This document shows positions 45,501 to 54,700 of a stretch of 64,000 nucleotides of DNA, one piece after another. The notes under the pieces are model-generated. The model did not search any database and was not told the origin of the DNA. It saw only the letters and a program-made list of their open reading frames with translations. The DNA lies in contig MEDY01000037.1 in assembly GCA_001724265.1 (NCBI GenBank), forward strand, positions 1-64,000, written 5' to 3'. The stretch's first letter is position 1. The number at the start of each line of letters is the position of its first letter. A program made the translations under genes and the position numbers. This DNA comes from Rhizaria sp. SCN 62-66. Lineage: Eukaryota; Rhizaria, unplaced.

Positions 45501-45812
45501 GGGCCAACTCGCAACCATCAAGACGTTATTTGAGTCAGTGCACTGCGTCGCTTCTGACTTAAAAAAGAAGTAGTTCGGTGCGCCCAAATTCAACTGAAAG
45601 AAGCTATTGTTCGTCAGCACCTCCGGCTTGTTCGCCATCGTGATCACGAAGTTGTCGGTGCCGGAGTACCAACGGCTGGTCGTGATGCTCGTCTCACCGA
45701 GCGAGTCAAGCGCAAGGCTCGTCGGCGCAAACGCGCTCAAAGCCAAACAGCACAGCAGCGCTGCATAGAGCGCACTGAGCGTATATAGACGCGAAATCAA
45801 AAAGTTCCGCAT
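42549..45812 (-). CDS. Secreted, membrane-anchored protein with repeated two-cysteine modules
   Basis: ATG 45812 gives a classic signal peptide (MRNFLISRLYTLSALYAALL..., about 33 residues), and the last ~22 residues (AAVSAAIAALIAVAMLFLAT) are a single hydrophobic helix, giving a type I or GPI-like surface protein of 1,087 aa; TAA stop. The ectodomain is Ser/Thr/Val-rich with many N-x-S/T sites and at least four modules that share a pattern: an early Cys, about 35-50 residues, then hydrophobic-x-Cys (FTVMCSGL, IEVTCMGV, VRLECTSAL, LRVFCDGM). This looks like tandem beta-sandwich domains, each closed by one disulfide (inference). A short Cys-rich knot (CGSTCLLCRHDDACTTDADC) precedes the helix. 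No named family recognised. The frame extends 61 codons further upstream, but in AT-rich DNA and before the signal peptide, so I did not use it. Confidence 0.75.
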   Translation of the reverse strand: MRNFLISRLYTLSALYAALLCCLALSAFAPTSLALDSLGETSITTSRWYSGTDNFVITMANKPEVLTNNSFFQLNLGAPNYFFFKSEATQCTDSNNVLMVASWPPEGENAPIRILFPDDTDTAPVGSPYTISCTQIKTYPNPPKQPFNVTATSLQLNTWIDYDELTFSTSAQSSSLTFSTLFTNPNGTFTVTPNFSSLVPLTANASFTAVIALSPDPAEMIASTVVTLPMPPRWIVTTDNCAVTEMAGTGAVTDLALAVATSSTTLVPTISITVNSLVTKGFTVMCSGLTVPGYSPAVASVAATVRAYNANTYTVVPFSYAVVGREVGTFRVTTTSPVVTALVNVTARIASVAGTYSPGSVAIEFPTGASPASTFACTTLTDSTVLLSNFVLTDSFLTANFANKTSSTATVSTPRIEVTCMGVLLGVTPAPARTNYVFKLFDSATPSSMLAASNTGIFAGTNINTEFAVKMITTSGLAGDVGTISVQLSAVGVALPVGSVLVFGQPKPSAWRAETNTTFWSSVCTLNNSPRHSFVYDAASQSLVVTTVAALSQTSEVRLECTSALSVAPYESPAGSMAIVVKNLFNSVLVKSALVVVATVSPVVAAVAPNFISGTASLPAGAPLDASSTLTLRLTTHRTSFGIGDSIYFGSPLPNAQTGDFLANGTAAGTYTLVADGSMALVFTHAVTMPSTLTMAVMLPATPVEARTTYLAAVNVGGQRYAASDVAMLLPLAGLAVIGTQDSRVLPYSTVAGADWGLVTFIVRPLNAKLSSSNELRIMVPAAWTLNATAVDDGSFACRASQVAWVASAANVSLVLSGTPVVTPFNTTFALMLENDADAAAVSNATGPLRVFCDGMLRTPSTPTEESEDPMLAVAARGGAVTAQAPDMFLPAFTDSAESIVVVTATSVIVLPHVLKFTQLNAAKQSVADAVGVAVDYVGVQHQALVAGASGAQGLRDLSVTISLRPHSQWTLDALEQQADYVGIAALVAAAASTTVRNPAIISTLSLAPSCLTPGGTGGDVVSSCGSTCLLCRHDDACTTDADCESTVCEKFRCKRFTNAAATPAAVSAAIAALIAVAMLFLATGNV

Positions 45813-46539
45813 CGCTACGTGCCAAAAGATGTGGGGAGAGTTGAGAAGTTTGAATGTGAGCGTGAGAATGTGCCGAAGAATGCCACTACGCGGATCCATG
45901 GGTGGAACAGCCGGAATATTTCGTACGATAGTGCTATAATATGCTGCGAAGTGCAGGATTATGATGCGAGCATGCAGATATGTTGTGACTGGCACTCAGA
46001 AGAATCAGACACCGAAGTTAGAATGACCAAGCTTGTGCGACTTTGGAGCATCAGAAAACTTGCGATTTGTAGCCTCATATTGACTCAATACAACTGCTGA
46101 ATATTTGAACATATAAAGAAAAACATTTAATATTAAATTCTTGAACTTCTCTATCATGGAACGGATCCTACCTCCCTAAGTACTGTATCTCAATCCAAAC
46201 GGCATAACGTTTGTGAGGTCCAGTCTGGCTCGCAACGCGGTTTGTGTTGACCACCAGTTTGGTGACGAGTTGTCAGTGTCATAAACGACTCGACTCCAAC
46301 ACCATATCAAGATATTTAATGTTCATAAGACATAAAAATCGAAATGATCAAGTGTACTAAATGTATTTACGCCAGACTTGACCTCATATAGAGTTGAAAT
46401 GGCCCAGAATTGGCCAATATGGAAAAGCAACGTAACTATCACTTAAAACGGTTCACGGGAGCGCAAGATGTGCCACCGAGCACCCTGATTGTCATCACAG
46501 CCATAGTCACAGTCACGGGCATAGTCCCAGTCACCGCGC
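45813..46539. other. AT-rich spacer upstream of the surface-protein gene
   Basis: 727 bases containing the promoter of the surface-protein gene and the 3' UTR of the CFAP119-like gene. TATA-like ATATAAAG near 46112 is on the plus strand only. Small hairpin-prone pieces (CACCA-GTTT-GGTG near 46252-46264) are present. At 46443-46539 the composition is intermediate and an alternative C-terminal frame for the CFAP119-like gene runs through it. Confidence 0.4.
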
Positions 46540-48213
46540 TCAATGTCCGCGCTGTCCCGCGGCGCCGCCGGCCTCTGCAGCGACGCCGGCGGCGGCGAGC
46601 TGAGCCTGCGCCTGCGCCGCGGCCTCCTCGAGCGCGGCGATGCGGCGCCCGTACTCGGCCTCCTGCGCGCGTGCCGCGGCGTCAAACTTGCCGGCCAGCA
46701 CGGCCAGCTCGCGACGCAGCGCCGCGCCGACCAGCGCCTGGTCCTGCGCGTTGAGCTCGGCGTGCGCGGTCAACACCTCGGCCGCCACGGGCACGGCCAC
46801 TGGGAACGCCAGCGCGGCCGCCAGCGGCGACGCCACCATCGCGGCCGCGGCCGCCGCGTCGCCCGCCGCGCGCGCCTCGTCGCGCGCCGCCGCGGCCGCC
46901 TGCTCGGGGTCCACGGCGGGCGCCGCAGCGGGCTTGGGCGCGGGCCGGAGCAGCTGCGCCACGTTCGCGCGCGCCGGGTACGCGGGGAAGCCCGTGGCAA
47001 AGCGCAGCGGCGCGCGCGGCGGCTGCACGGCCACGCCCGCCTGCACCAGCAGCGCGTGCGCGCGCGCCGCGGCCGCGTCGGCCGAGGGCGCCACGGGGAC
47101 GCCGTTGGCCGTGGCCGGGTGGTACGGCGGCACCGTCGCGCCGATCGCGACAGCGACGCCCGCGGCAGCGGGGGCGGCTGCGCTGGCCGAGGACGTCGAT
47201 GGCGAGAGCGCGGGCGCCGAGGCCGAGCCAGGGCGCCCGCTCGGCCCGGACGTAGCAGAGGCAGAAGCGGAGGCGGAGACAGCAGCGGTGGCGCTGGGGG
47301 AATGGCCGGTGAGCGCGCCGCCGTTGGGCAGCGCGACGGCGGGCAGCGCAAAGGGCCCCGCGGCGGCGGTCACAACGGGCACCACGGGCGCGGGGTCGGG
47401 GCGCGGGTACGCGGGCGGCGCGCTCCAGGCGAGCGGCGGCGCGAGGCGCGGCGCGACGGGCATCGCGGCGCAGAGCCGCGCCACCGTCTCCTGCGTGTCC
47501 AGCAGCAGGATGAAGTCGTGTGGGTGCGGTGCCGCGGCAGCGGCAGCGGGGCTGGCAGAGGCGGCACCAGCGGGAGCAACGCCGACAGGAGCGGCGAAAA
47601 GCGGCGAGGGCGCGGGCGAGAAGCCCGATTCGGGCGTGCACGCCTCGGCAGGCGCATAGGCGACGGCGCAGTCGAGCGCGACGAGGCGGTCCAGCGACGC
47701 GGGCTCGGCCAGCGAGCGGCGGACGTCGAGCACCAAATCGCGCGCAACGGCGAAGACGTACTGGTACATGGGCAGGAACTTTACATAGTTCTCGAGGAAG
47801 TAGCTCGACACAGCCTGCACATCGGCGGCCGAAAAGACGGCCATCGACGCGGGCGGCCGGTGCACCGAGTGCGCCAAGAGCAGCGCCTCAAAGTATTCGT
47901 AGCACGGCACGGGCGCAGGAGAGCGGCATGACCACGTGTGTGTGTCATGCACCAGCGCAAAGAGCACCGAGGCCTTGACGTCGTCGAGGTTAGCGCCTAC
48001 ACAGAATGTGAAGAGGTGGCTGTAGAGCTCGAGCAGGATGTCCTGGCGCATCGCATTGCTTGAAGCGTCCTCTCCGGAGCATGGATAGCGGAAATCAAGA
48101 TTGAATACCTCACGGAGAACCTTGTGCTTCTCAGGCAAATTCGTCGCGACGCGCAGGCGAGCCAGCGCGGTCTCGGAGATGACTTCAAACGGGGTGTGGA
48201 GTGTCGTCGTCAT
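46540..48213 (-). CDS. CFAP119: CFAP119/CCDC189-like cilium-associated protein
   Basis: 557 aa from ATG 48213 to TGA. The N-terminal ~190 residues resemble the CCDC189/C16orf93 (CFAP119) domain: KHKVLREVFNLDFRYP, QDILLELYSHLFTF, ALLLAHSVHRPPASMAVFS, VQAVSSYFLENYVKFLPMYQYVF. These follow the family's order of a helical segment, then HSV-x-RPP-x-S and the xYF-x-x-x-YxxxxxxYxYVF region. CFAP119 proteins are found in motile cilia, so the gene suggests a flagellated life stage. Residues about 200-430 are Ala/Pro-rich low complexity. The C-terminus (about 500-545) is a predicted coiled coil with Ala/Glu/Gln heptads. The final residues are uncertain because a different frame (46443-46685) also looks coding at the end. 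Confidence 0.6.
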   Translation of the reverse strand: MTTTLHTPFEVISETALARLRVATNLPEKHKVLREVFNLDFRYPCSGEDASSNAMRQDILLELYSHLFTFCVGANLDDVKASVLFALVHDTHTWSCRSPAPVPCYEYFEALLLAHSVHRPPASMAVFSAADVQAVSSYFLENYVKFLPMYQYVFAVARDLVLDVRRSLAEPASLDRLVALDCAVAYAPAEACTPESGFSPAPSPLFAAPVGVAPAGAASASPAAAAAAPHPHDFILLLDTQETVARLCAAMPVAPRLAPPLAWSAPPAYPRPDPAPVVPVVTAAAGPFALPAVALPNGGALTGHSPSATAAVSASASASATSGPSGRPGSASAPALSPSTSSASAAAPAAAGVAVAIGATVPPYHPATANGVPVAPSADAAAARAHALLVQAGVAVQPPRAPLRFATGFPAYPARANVAQLLRPAPKPAAAPAVDPEQAAAAARDEARAAGDAAAAAAMVASPLAAALAFPVAVPVAAEVLTAHAELNAQDQALVGAALRRELAVLAGKFDAAARAQEAEYGRRIAALEEAAAQAQAQLAAAGVAAEAGGAAGQRGH

Positions 48214-48729
48214 TCCCTCTGCAGAACAAGATAATAGACAATAGTTTTTGAATTTTCAAAATTAGTAATGTTGTTTACACGCAACATTTAATATTATATG
48301 TCCATGATTTTGAGCAATAACGATGAAAACATGTCCTTCCAGGGGTCGACATTTCGGTGAGAGAAACGATCGTTGCCACTGGCAACGGCCGACCGCGAGT
48401 GTAAGAAGAGTGACACATACTTGGCTGGAGTGGAATGTGATCAAACAAGTCAAAGAATGAAGTGTCCTATGATTTAGGACATGTCAGCAAGAAGAATATC
48501 ACATTAATCAAGCTGTATTATGATAAGGTTGCGCTTTCGCTTTACACAAGCTGAAGTATCGCGGAGCCGTCGAGCATGTCACTGCAGACGACACTGAAAC
48601 AAACTCAGGAAACAAATCAATATATACACGTAGAAGTACATAGCACGGAAATTTCAATCAAAAAGATAAAATATGAACTTATTATTCAACGTTTTCGCAT
48701 CTTTAAAATCCATAAAATCTCAAATCGTG
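48214..48729. other. Spacer with a small structured GC-rich island
   Basis: 516 bases, mostly AT-rich. At 48344-48394 a GC-rich island contains a perfect hairpin CGTTGCC-ACT-GGCAACG enclosed by GGTCG ... CGACC. At about 48457-48475 TGTCCTA-TGATT-TAGGACA forms a 7-bp stem. The word ACATGTCCT (48330-48338) recurs inverted as AGGACATGT (48469-48485 region). No gene frame is convincing. Confidence 0.4.
48344..48394. other. Nested stem-loop island, possible structured RNA
   Basis: Outer stem GGTCG/CGACC and inner perfect 7-bp stem CGTTGCC/GGCAACG with an ACT loop, GC-rich in an AT-rich spacer. Lies upstream of the CFAP119-like gene start. No known RNA family recognised. Confidence 0.3.
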
Positions 48730-51700
48730 TTAACGAGTTTGAGACGGATGCCGCGGCGGTCGCGGTGGCGGTGCAGGCGCTCGCGCCTGCGACTCTGAAT
48801 ACGTCGGCGGGGGTTGCAAGTCACCGTGAGGCTCGACGCCAAGGCTCTCGCGGTCGCGGCCACGGGGACGCTGCGGCACCACAGGCACATGTGCATGTGT
48901 CGTCACAGGCTGCGATTCCTGAGCAGCCTCTTCAACACCACCAGTGGCACGCTCATACGCGGGCGTGCGCTCGCGCGACGTGTCGCGGGAGCCGGGCCGC
49001 GTCTGCGGGCGCGAGATCGGGCGCGTGGGCCGCACGGGCGGGCCCAGCAGCGACGTCTCTGCAGCGTTGTACACCAGAGGGTGCGCGGGCGCAGGTGTGA
49101 GCGCAGGAGCAAGCGGGGCCGACGCGGGTGCTGTCGGAGCAGCGGCTGTGGGCGTCACGTAGGGCGGAGACAGAAGAGGCGCATGAGCCACAGCGGCTCC
49201 AGCAACGCCATCCACATGACCGGTGGCATCCTGAGTAAAAGCGAAGACTGGCGGTGTTTCAGGCACAGAAGCAGGCACAGACACAGGCGTAGGCGCAGAT
49301 GCAGGGGCCGGCTCAGCTGCCGACACGGACGGCGGTGCGGGCGTAGGCGAGGAGAGGTGCGCAAGGTTGAGCCGCGCGCCGCCGCCGTTGGGGTGAAAGA
49401 TGCCGCTGGTGAGCCCCGTCCCCGACGCGCTGCCGCGCGCACCGCCGGGCGAGAGTGTCTCCTGCGCGGCGTCGTCACGCGCGTTCGCCGCGGTGGGCGT
49501 GGCGCGCGCGGGCGGACGCGGCGGCAGCGGCGACAAGGTGGAGGCGCGCTGCATAGCCGGTGGGGCACCATTAGCGGTGGCAGGAGCAGCGGCGTCGCCG
49601 GATTCGCTGCCGCCGAAGCCGCCTGCCTCGCTGCCCGCGGTCGGCGGCAGCATCGCCAAGCTGAGCCCGCCACCGCCGATTCTGGAGGGACAGGCATAGC
49701 CGTCTAGCGGGAAATGGCTGGGAAGACTGCCTGGTGCGGCCACGCTGGCGCTCTCGCTGGCGCTCACGCTGACAGCGTCGCTGTGGTTGTGGCTCTGGCT
49801 GCGCGCGTCACACTCGCCCACGCCCGTGTGGCTGGCGGGCGCCGGCGGGAACGTGGGCACAGGTGTCGCCGGCAGCGAAGGCCGCCGCGGCAGCGCGGGC
49901 GTGGGGCCTGCGGACGCGACGCCAATGAGGCTCGAGGCAGAGTTCTGTCGCAACGGCGTCGCGGGCGTCGAGCCTGCAGCCAACAGTGAGTTGCCGCTGA
50001 CGTTGCCGGTCTGCAGAGACAAGGGAAGCGGGCCGGGCGCAGGAGCCGAGGTGGGCTTCTCAGGCGAAGGGGTCTTCTTGCCAAAAATACGCGTGAACAG
50101 TCCCTTCTTCTTTTTCTTCTCAGCATCAGTCCCGGCTGTCGCGTCAGGAGCACGTAGCATTGACGAGCCCAACAACAGCGCCTGGCGCTCACGCTGGCGC
50201 CGCGCCTGCTCTTCGGGGCTCACGTCATCGTCACCGTCGGCGCTGTCGCCGTCGCCGCGCTCGCCGCCGTTGCCAGGGCCAGCACTAGTAAGAAGTGACT
50301 GCGTGATGCGCGCAACGCCACTCTTGCCCAGCGAAAGCCCCGCGCGTGCGAGGATCTGCGGCGCCTGCCACAGCAACCGGCGGCGCATGATAGCTTCGAC
50401 GAAGCCCAGCACGCGTGCCCATCCCTGTTCCGCCGCGGGCACCGCGCTCACGCGGTACACGGCGCCGCCGGCAGCGGGCACGCCCGCCGCAGCGGCTGCA
50501 GCTGCGGCCGAGTTGGCCGCCGGCGAAGGCAGCAGTGCGGCGGCCACGGAGGCGCTTAGCGACGCGGTGGCGGGGTCGGCGCCGGGCCCCAGTCCGCGGC
50601 GGTGCGCGGCCTCGGGTCCGAAGCCCAGGCGCGACAGCGGCGCGAGCGAGCGCGAGAGCGCAATAGGCTCCGTGGTGGCGACAATGTTGGACAGCGTGAG
50701 GTGGCCGCTGAAGACGCGAGCACGCGCCGACACGGAGCCCAGACGCAGGTATTGCACGTACAATAGCGGGATCACAGTGGTTATCGTAGGCAACGCAGGC
50801 GCAGCTGCAAGGAAGGCCGCAGAGGGCGAGCCCATCGCAAAGCCTGCAGCGGCAGCCGCAGCGGCGGCCGCTGAGGGCGACGCATAGAGTGCGCCAAAGG
50901 TCGAGGAGGGACTGTGCGAAGAGAACGCCCCGCCTGCGCCACCCGCGGCCAGAGGCCGGAAGTAGCGCGTGTCAACCACGAGCGCGCCCTTGTTCTTGCC
51001 ACCAGACGGCGCGTCCGCTGCAGCGCTCTTGCTGGAGCTAGATCCAGCAGCAGGCTGCGCGGTGGTAGCAGGTGCGGCGTCGTCGGTGGTGCCCAGAAAG
51101 AACTCCTTGAGCAGCGCGTAGTGATTGCGCGGGAGCGTAAGTTCGAGCGGTAGCAGCGACAGCTCAAGATGATTGTACGCTGTGACGGTGTAGGCCACAC
51201 CGCGCTCGCTGTGGCGGCAAACATTCGGGCCGCACTTGGGGCAGCTGCCGTTGGCGCCCGCCACGCGCGGCACGGAGGGCGCCAGCACAGTGGGTCCGCG
51301 GCCCGCGAGACGCGGGTGCAGGGCGCTGAGAGGCGCGCTGGTTGACCAGGAGAATGCGACGAGCGGCGCACGGCCACGGCGGCGGTCGCGATGCTTCCAC
51401 TGAGGAGCAGTTGCGTCGGGCCGCAAGATGGCGAATGCAGCTGAGCGCGGGTTTGTCGAAGCAACGTCGATTGATAAGAGCGACAACAGAGCATCAACGT
51501 CGCCGTCACCGTCGTCCTCGCCAAGACCACCAGCGCCACTGCTGTTGCTGTTCGTGCTGACACTCGAAACAACGCTCAGACTGCCGCGGCGTGCGCGGGA
51601 GTCTTCAGGCATCGGCGTCTCGGGGCTGCAGGGCGAAGAGTCGAAGGACGGCAGCGCCGAAGGCAGGTTGCCGACGCTGGCTGAAAGCAGATTCAGCAAC

Positions 51701-54700
51701 GCCGCCGAGTCGCTCACGGTCCCGCCATAGCCGTGGCCAGATTGCGAGACACTGAGACTGGCGCTGCGTGTCACAGCTACAGATCCGTTCTTCTTGGCAG
51801 CCTTCTTGCTCACCTTGACCTGCTCTGCAAGCGCGCTCTCCAATCCCTTGGTTTGCGCCTTGATGGCCTTGCTCAGCGCTGCCGCGCGCAGCACCTCGGA
51901 GTGGCACGTCAGCGCCGCAACGTTGAGCGAGCCGCTCTCGCCCAGCGACGAGAGAGCGCCGAATGACTGCGACCGCAGCACAGTCACGCGCGCTGGGGCG
52001 GGCGCGCCGGCGGCCGTCACTGCAGCCATTCCCGACGTGAAGCCAACCTGCGCCGGTGTCGCACCAGTGGCAGCCGCGGCCGTGGCGGCCGTCGTCATGA
52101 ATGCGATGCCTGGACTGCTGAGGCCATCAGCGTGCAGCAACGGAAGTGCAGCGACAGGCGCCGAAGGCCCGACAGCCGCGGCAACCGCCCACTCCCAACC
52201 GCCCGACTCGTGTCGAGCGTCCACATCAGCGCGCGCAGCAGGCCCGGCGTCCTGTGACGCAGCGGCATCGGTGGTGCAGTGATACCACGTGAACTCACCC
52301 TCGGCGTCAGACAGCAGCGCGTGCAACAAGATGCCGTGCCGGTTGTGCAACTGCTTGTACAACCGAGAAAGCAGCTCCGAAGACGCCGCGGCCGCGCCGC
52401 CTGCAGCCAGCGAGCTTCCGCCCGTAGGGTCTGCGCCAGCAGCGGGCGCTAACTGTGCAAGCTTGGCAGCGGCGCGCGCCATCGATGCCGCAGCCTGGTT
52501 AAAGCTGGCAACCTGTTTCGCGTTCGTGTACGGGTGCACGAGAGACCAGCGGATGCGCGTGATGCCAAACCGCACTGAACGCTGCACCGGCGTCACCGCA
52601 AGCGCAGCAGTCGCACAGGCGTTTCTCGCGCCAGCGCCGTTCGAGAAGGCGCCGGAGAGCGCGCGCGGCACCAGCGCCGCGCCGCTCTGTGCATGCAGCG
52701 GGCGCAGACGCGGCGGCGGCGCAACGCCCGAGGCGTCAGTCGCGGCGTCGGAGCCAGGCTGAGACGCAGGCGGCGGTGTGAGGAAGATTCCCGCGCCTGA
52801 TGCGCCCGCAGCGACCGCTGCCGCGGCGGTCTCCAGTGCGCCGGCAATCTTGAGCGCACGCGCGGCATCGGTGTTGGGCACAGAGGGACGTGAGGACTGC
52901 ACATTGCCGTCCTCATCCTCAAACTCATCCTCTTCTTCGTAAGGCTCCAGCGCCATGCCCGCGCCCGGGAACGCGGCTTCGCCCACCTTAGGCACGAAAA
53001 GCGCATCGCCGCCCGTCGCACCGTGCGCCGCGCCCAGAGAAAAGGCTGCACCCGCGCCGGCGCTGCTATTAGCGCCCGCGCAAATCGCCCCCGCCGAAGC
53101 GGTTCCAGCGGCGGGCGCGTTCTGCAGCGAAGAGTAGAAGGCCACGCCGAGCTCGATAAGCGACTCGACCGGCAGCGCCCACAGCGCGTCGTCAACAGCG
53201 GCCTCCCAGCCGTCCACGACGCCCGCGGGCGTGGCCGCGGACGCGGACGCGGGCGCGAACGGCGCCAACACAGGCGTCGGCGCAACCGATGCGACCGCGG
53301 CCGTTGAGACGGAGGTCCCGACGGAAGTGCGGAAGCGCGTGGCGGGCCGCGGTGTGAGTTGTGACCAGAGGAACGCCGGCGACACAGCCGTGGCTGCCAC
53401 GGTGGCGGCAGCGACAGTGGCGCGGCTGGCGGGCGGCAGCGAACTCGCAGGCAGCGCGGGCGGCGGCGGGTAGAAGATCGTAATGGTGTTGTTGCAGCGC
53501 GTGCCCGCAGCTGCGGCTGCAGCCGTCATGGCGCGCATGTAAGGGCGGGCCTGGATCACAGCCAGCGCAGGCGCGCCACCGACAGTGTCCGCAACAGCAG
53601 CGGCCGTGGCAGCAACGGCAGCGGAGGCGGCCGGACTTGTGCCGGGCATCAGTGTCGCCGCAGCAGCGGTGGCCGCAGCGGTCGCGGCTGCGCTGGGCGC
53701 CGCGAAAGGCGAGTTGACGGTCGTGGTGACCGTGAGCAGGTGCGTCAACGAGTACGAGTGCGTCTGCACACCCGCGCCCGTGGCGACTGCAATGAGCGAG
53801 CCTGACGAGAGCGCCGAAGTGGCGTCCTCGTCGTCGCCCTCGGTGCTGCCGCTGGCAACGCTGCCGCCGGCCGCGGCCGCGCACGTGGAGCCTAGGTGCA
53901 GGTCGTACTCGGACTCGCAATCGCTCCACGCGTGCTCCACCTCGTCACCGCTCTCGGCGCTGTCGCCGTCGCGCGCCGCGGGGTCGCCGGGCGCGGAGCT
54001 GGTCACGCTCGTGCTTGGCCGGCGCACGCCGGCGCTGGTGGGTCTCTGCGCAGACTGCGCGGTGGACGACGCGCTGCTGCCGCGGCGGTGCTGGTCCCAG
54101 AGCGGGCGCACGGCGTAAGCGGCCGACAGTGCGGCGCCCACACCGAGCCCCTGCTTGAAGAAGGCGTCGTAGGGGTAGCTGTCGCAGTAGAGCCCGCCGT
54201 CCTCGCTTACCCCGGCCGTCGCCGCAATCGCGCTGGACGGAGTCGCGCCCGCGCTGCTGCCGGAGCCGCCAGAGCCGCCGGCCGCGCCGTTCGCGCCGGA
54301 GCTCGACGCGCTTGCAGCGGCGGACGCAGCGGCAGCAGCGGCCACGGAGGCGGCCGCAGTGATGCCTGAGGGAAGCGGCGGGCGCGCGGGTCGGCGGCGT
54401 GTGCTAAGACGCGTGACAAAGGCCAGGGGGCCTTGGGGCGGCACTGCGGGGCGTCGGCGCGGATATGGCGCGGGAGTGCCGCGCTTGCCAACGCCGCTGA
54501 AAGCAACGCTGGCGGCTGCCGCAGAGGCAGCCGTGGCAAGCGCGCACGCAGTGTCTGGCGCCGGCGGGGCGGCGGGCGGCGCGCGCATGGAGCTGCCGAT
54601 GAGCGCGAGCAGGTCGCCGTCCAGCGGCCGGCACGTCAGCGCGGTCGGCGATGACAGCGCGTACGGCATCACCGACCCGCGCGGGCCGCCGCCGCCCGCG

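Noticed and set aside
46140-46330. tRNA or snRNA gene in the spacer
   Set aside because: No A-box/B-box pair or cloverleaf could be assembled; only small local hairpins are present.
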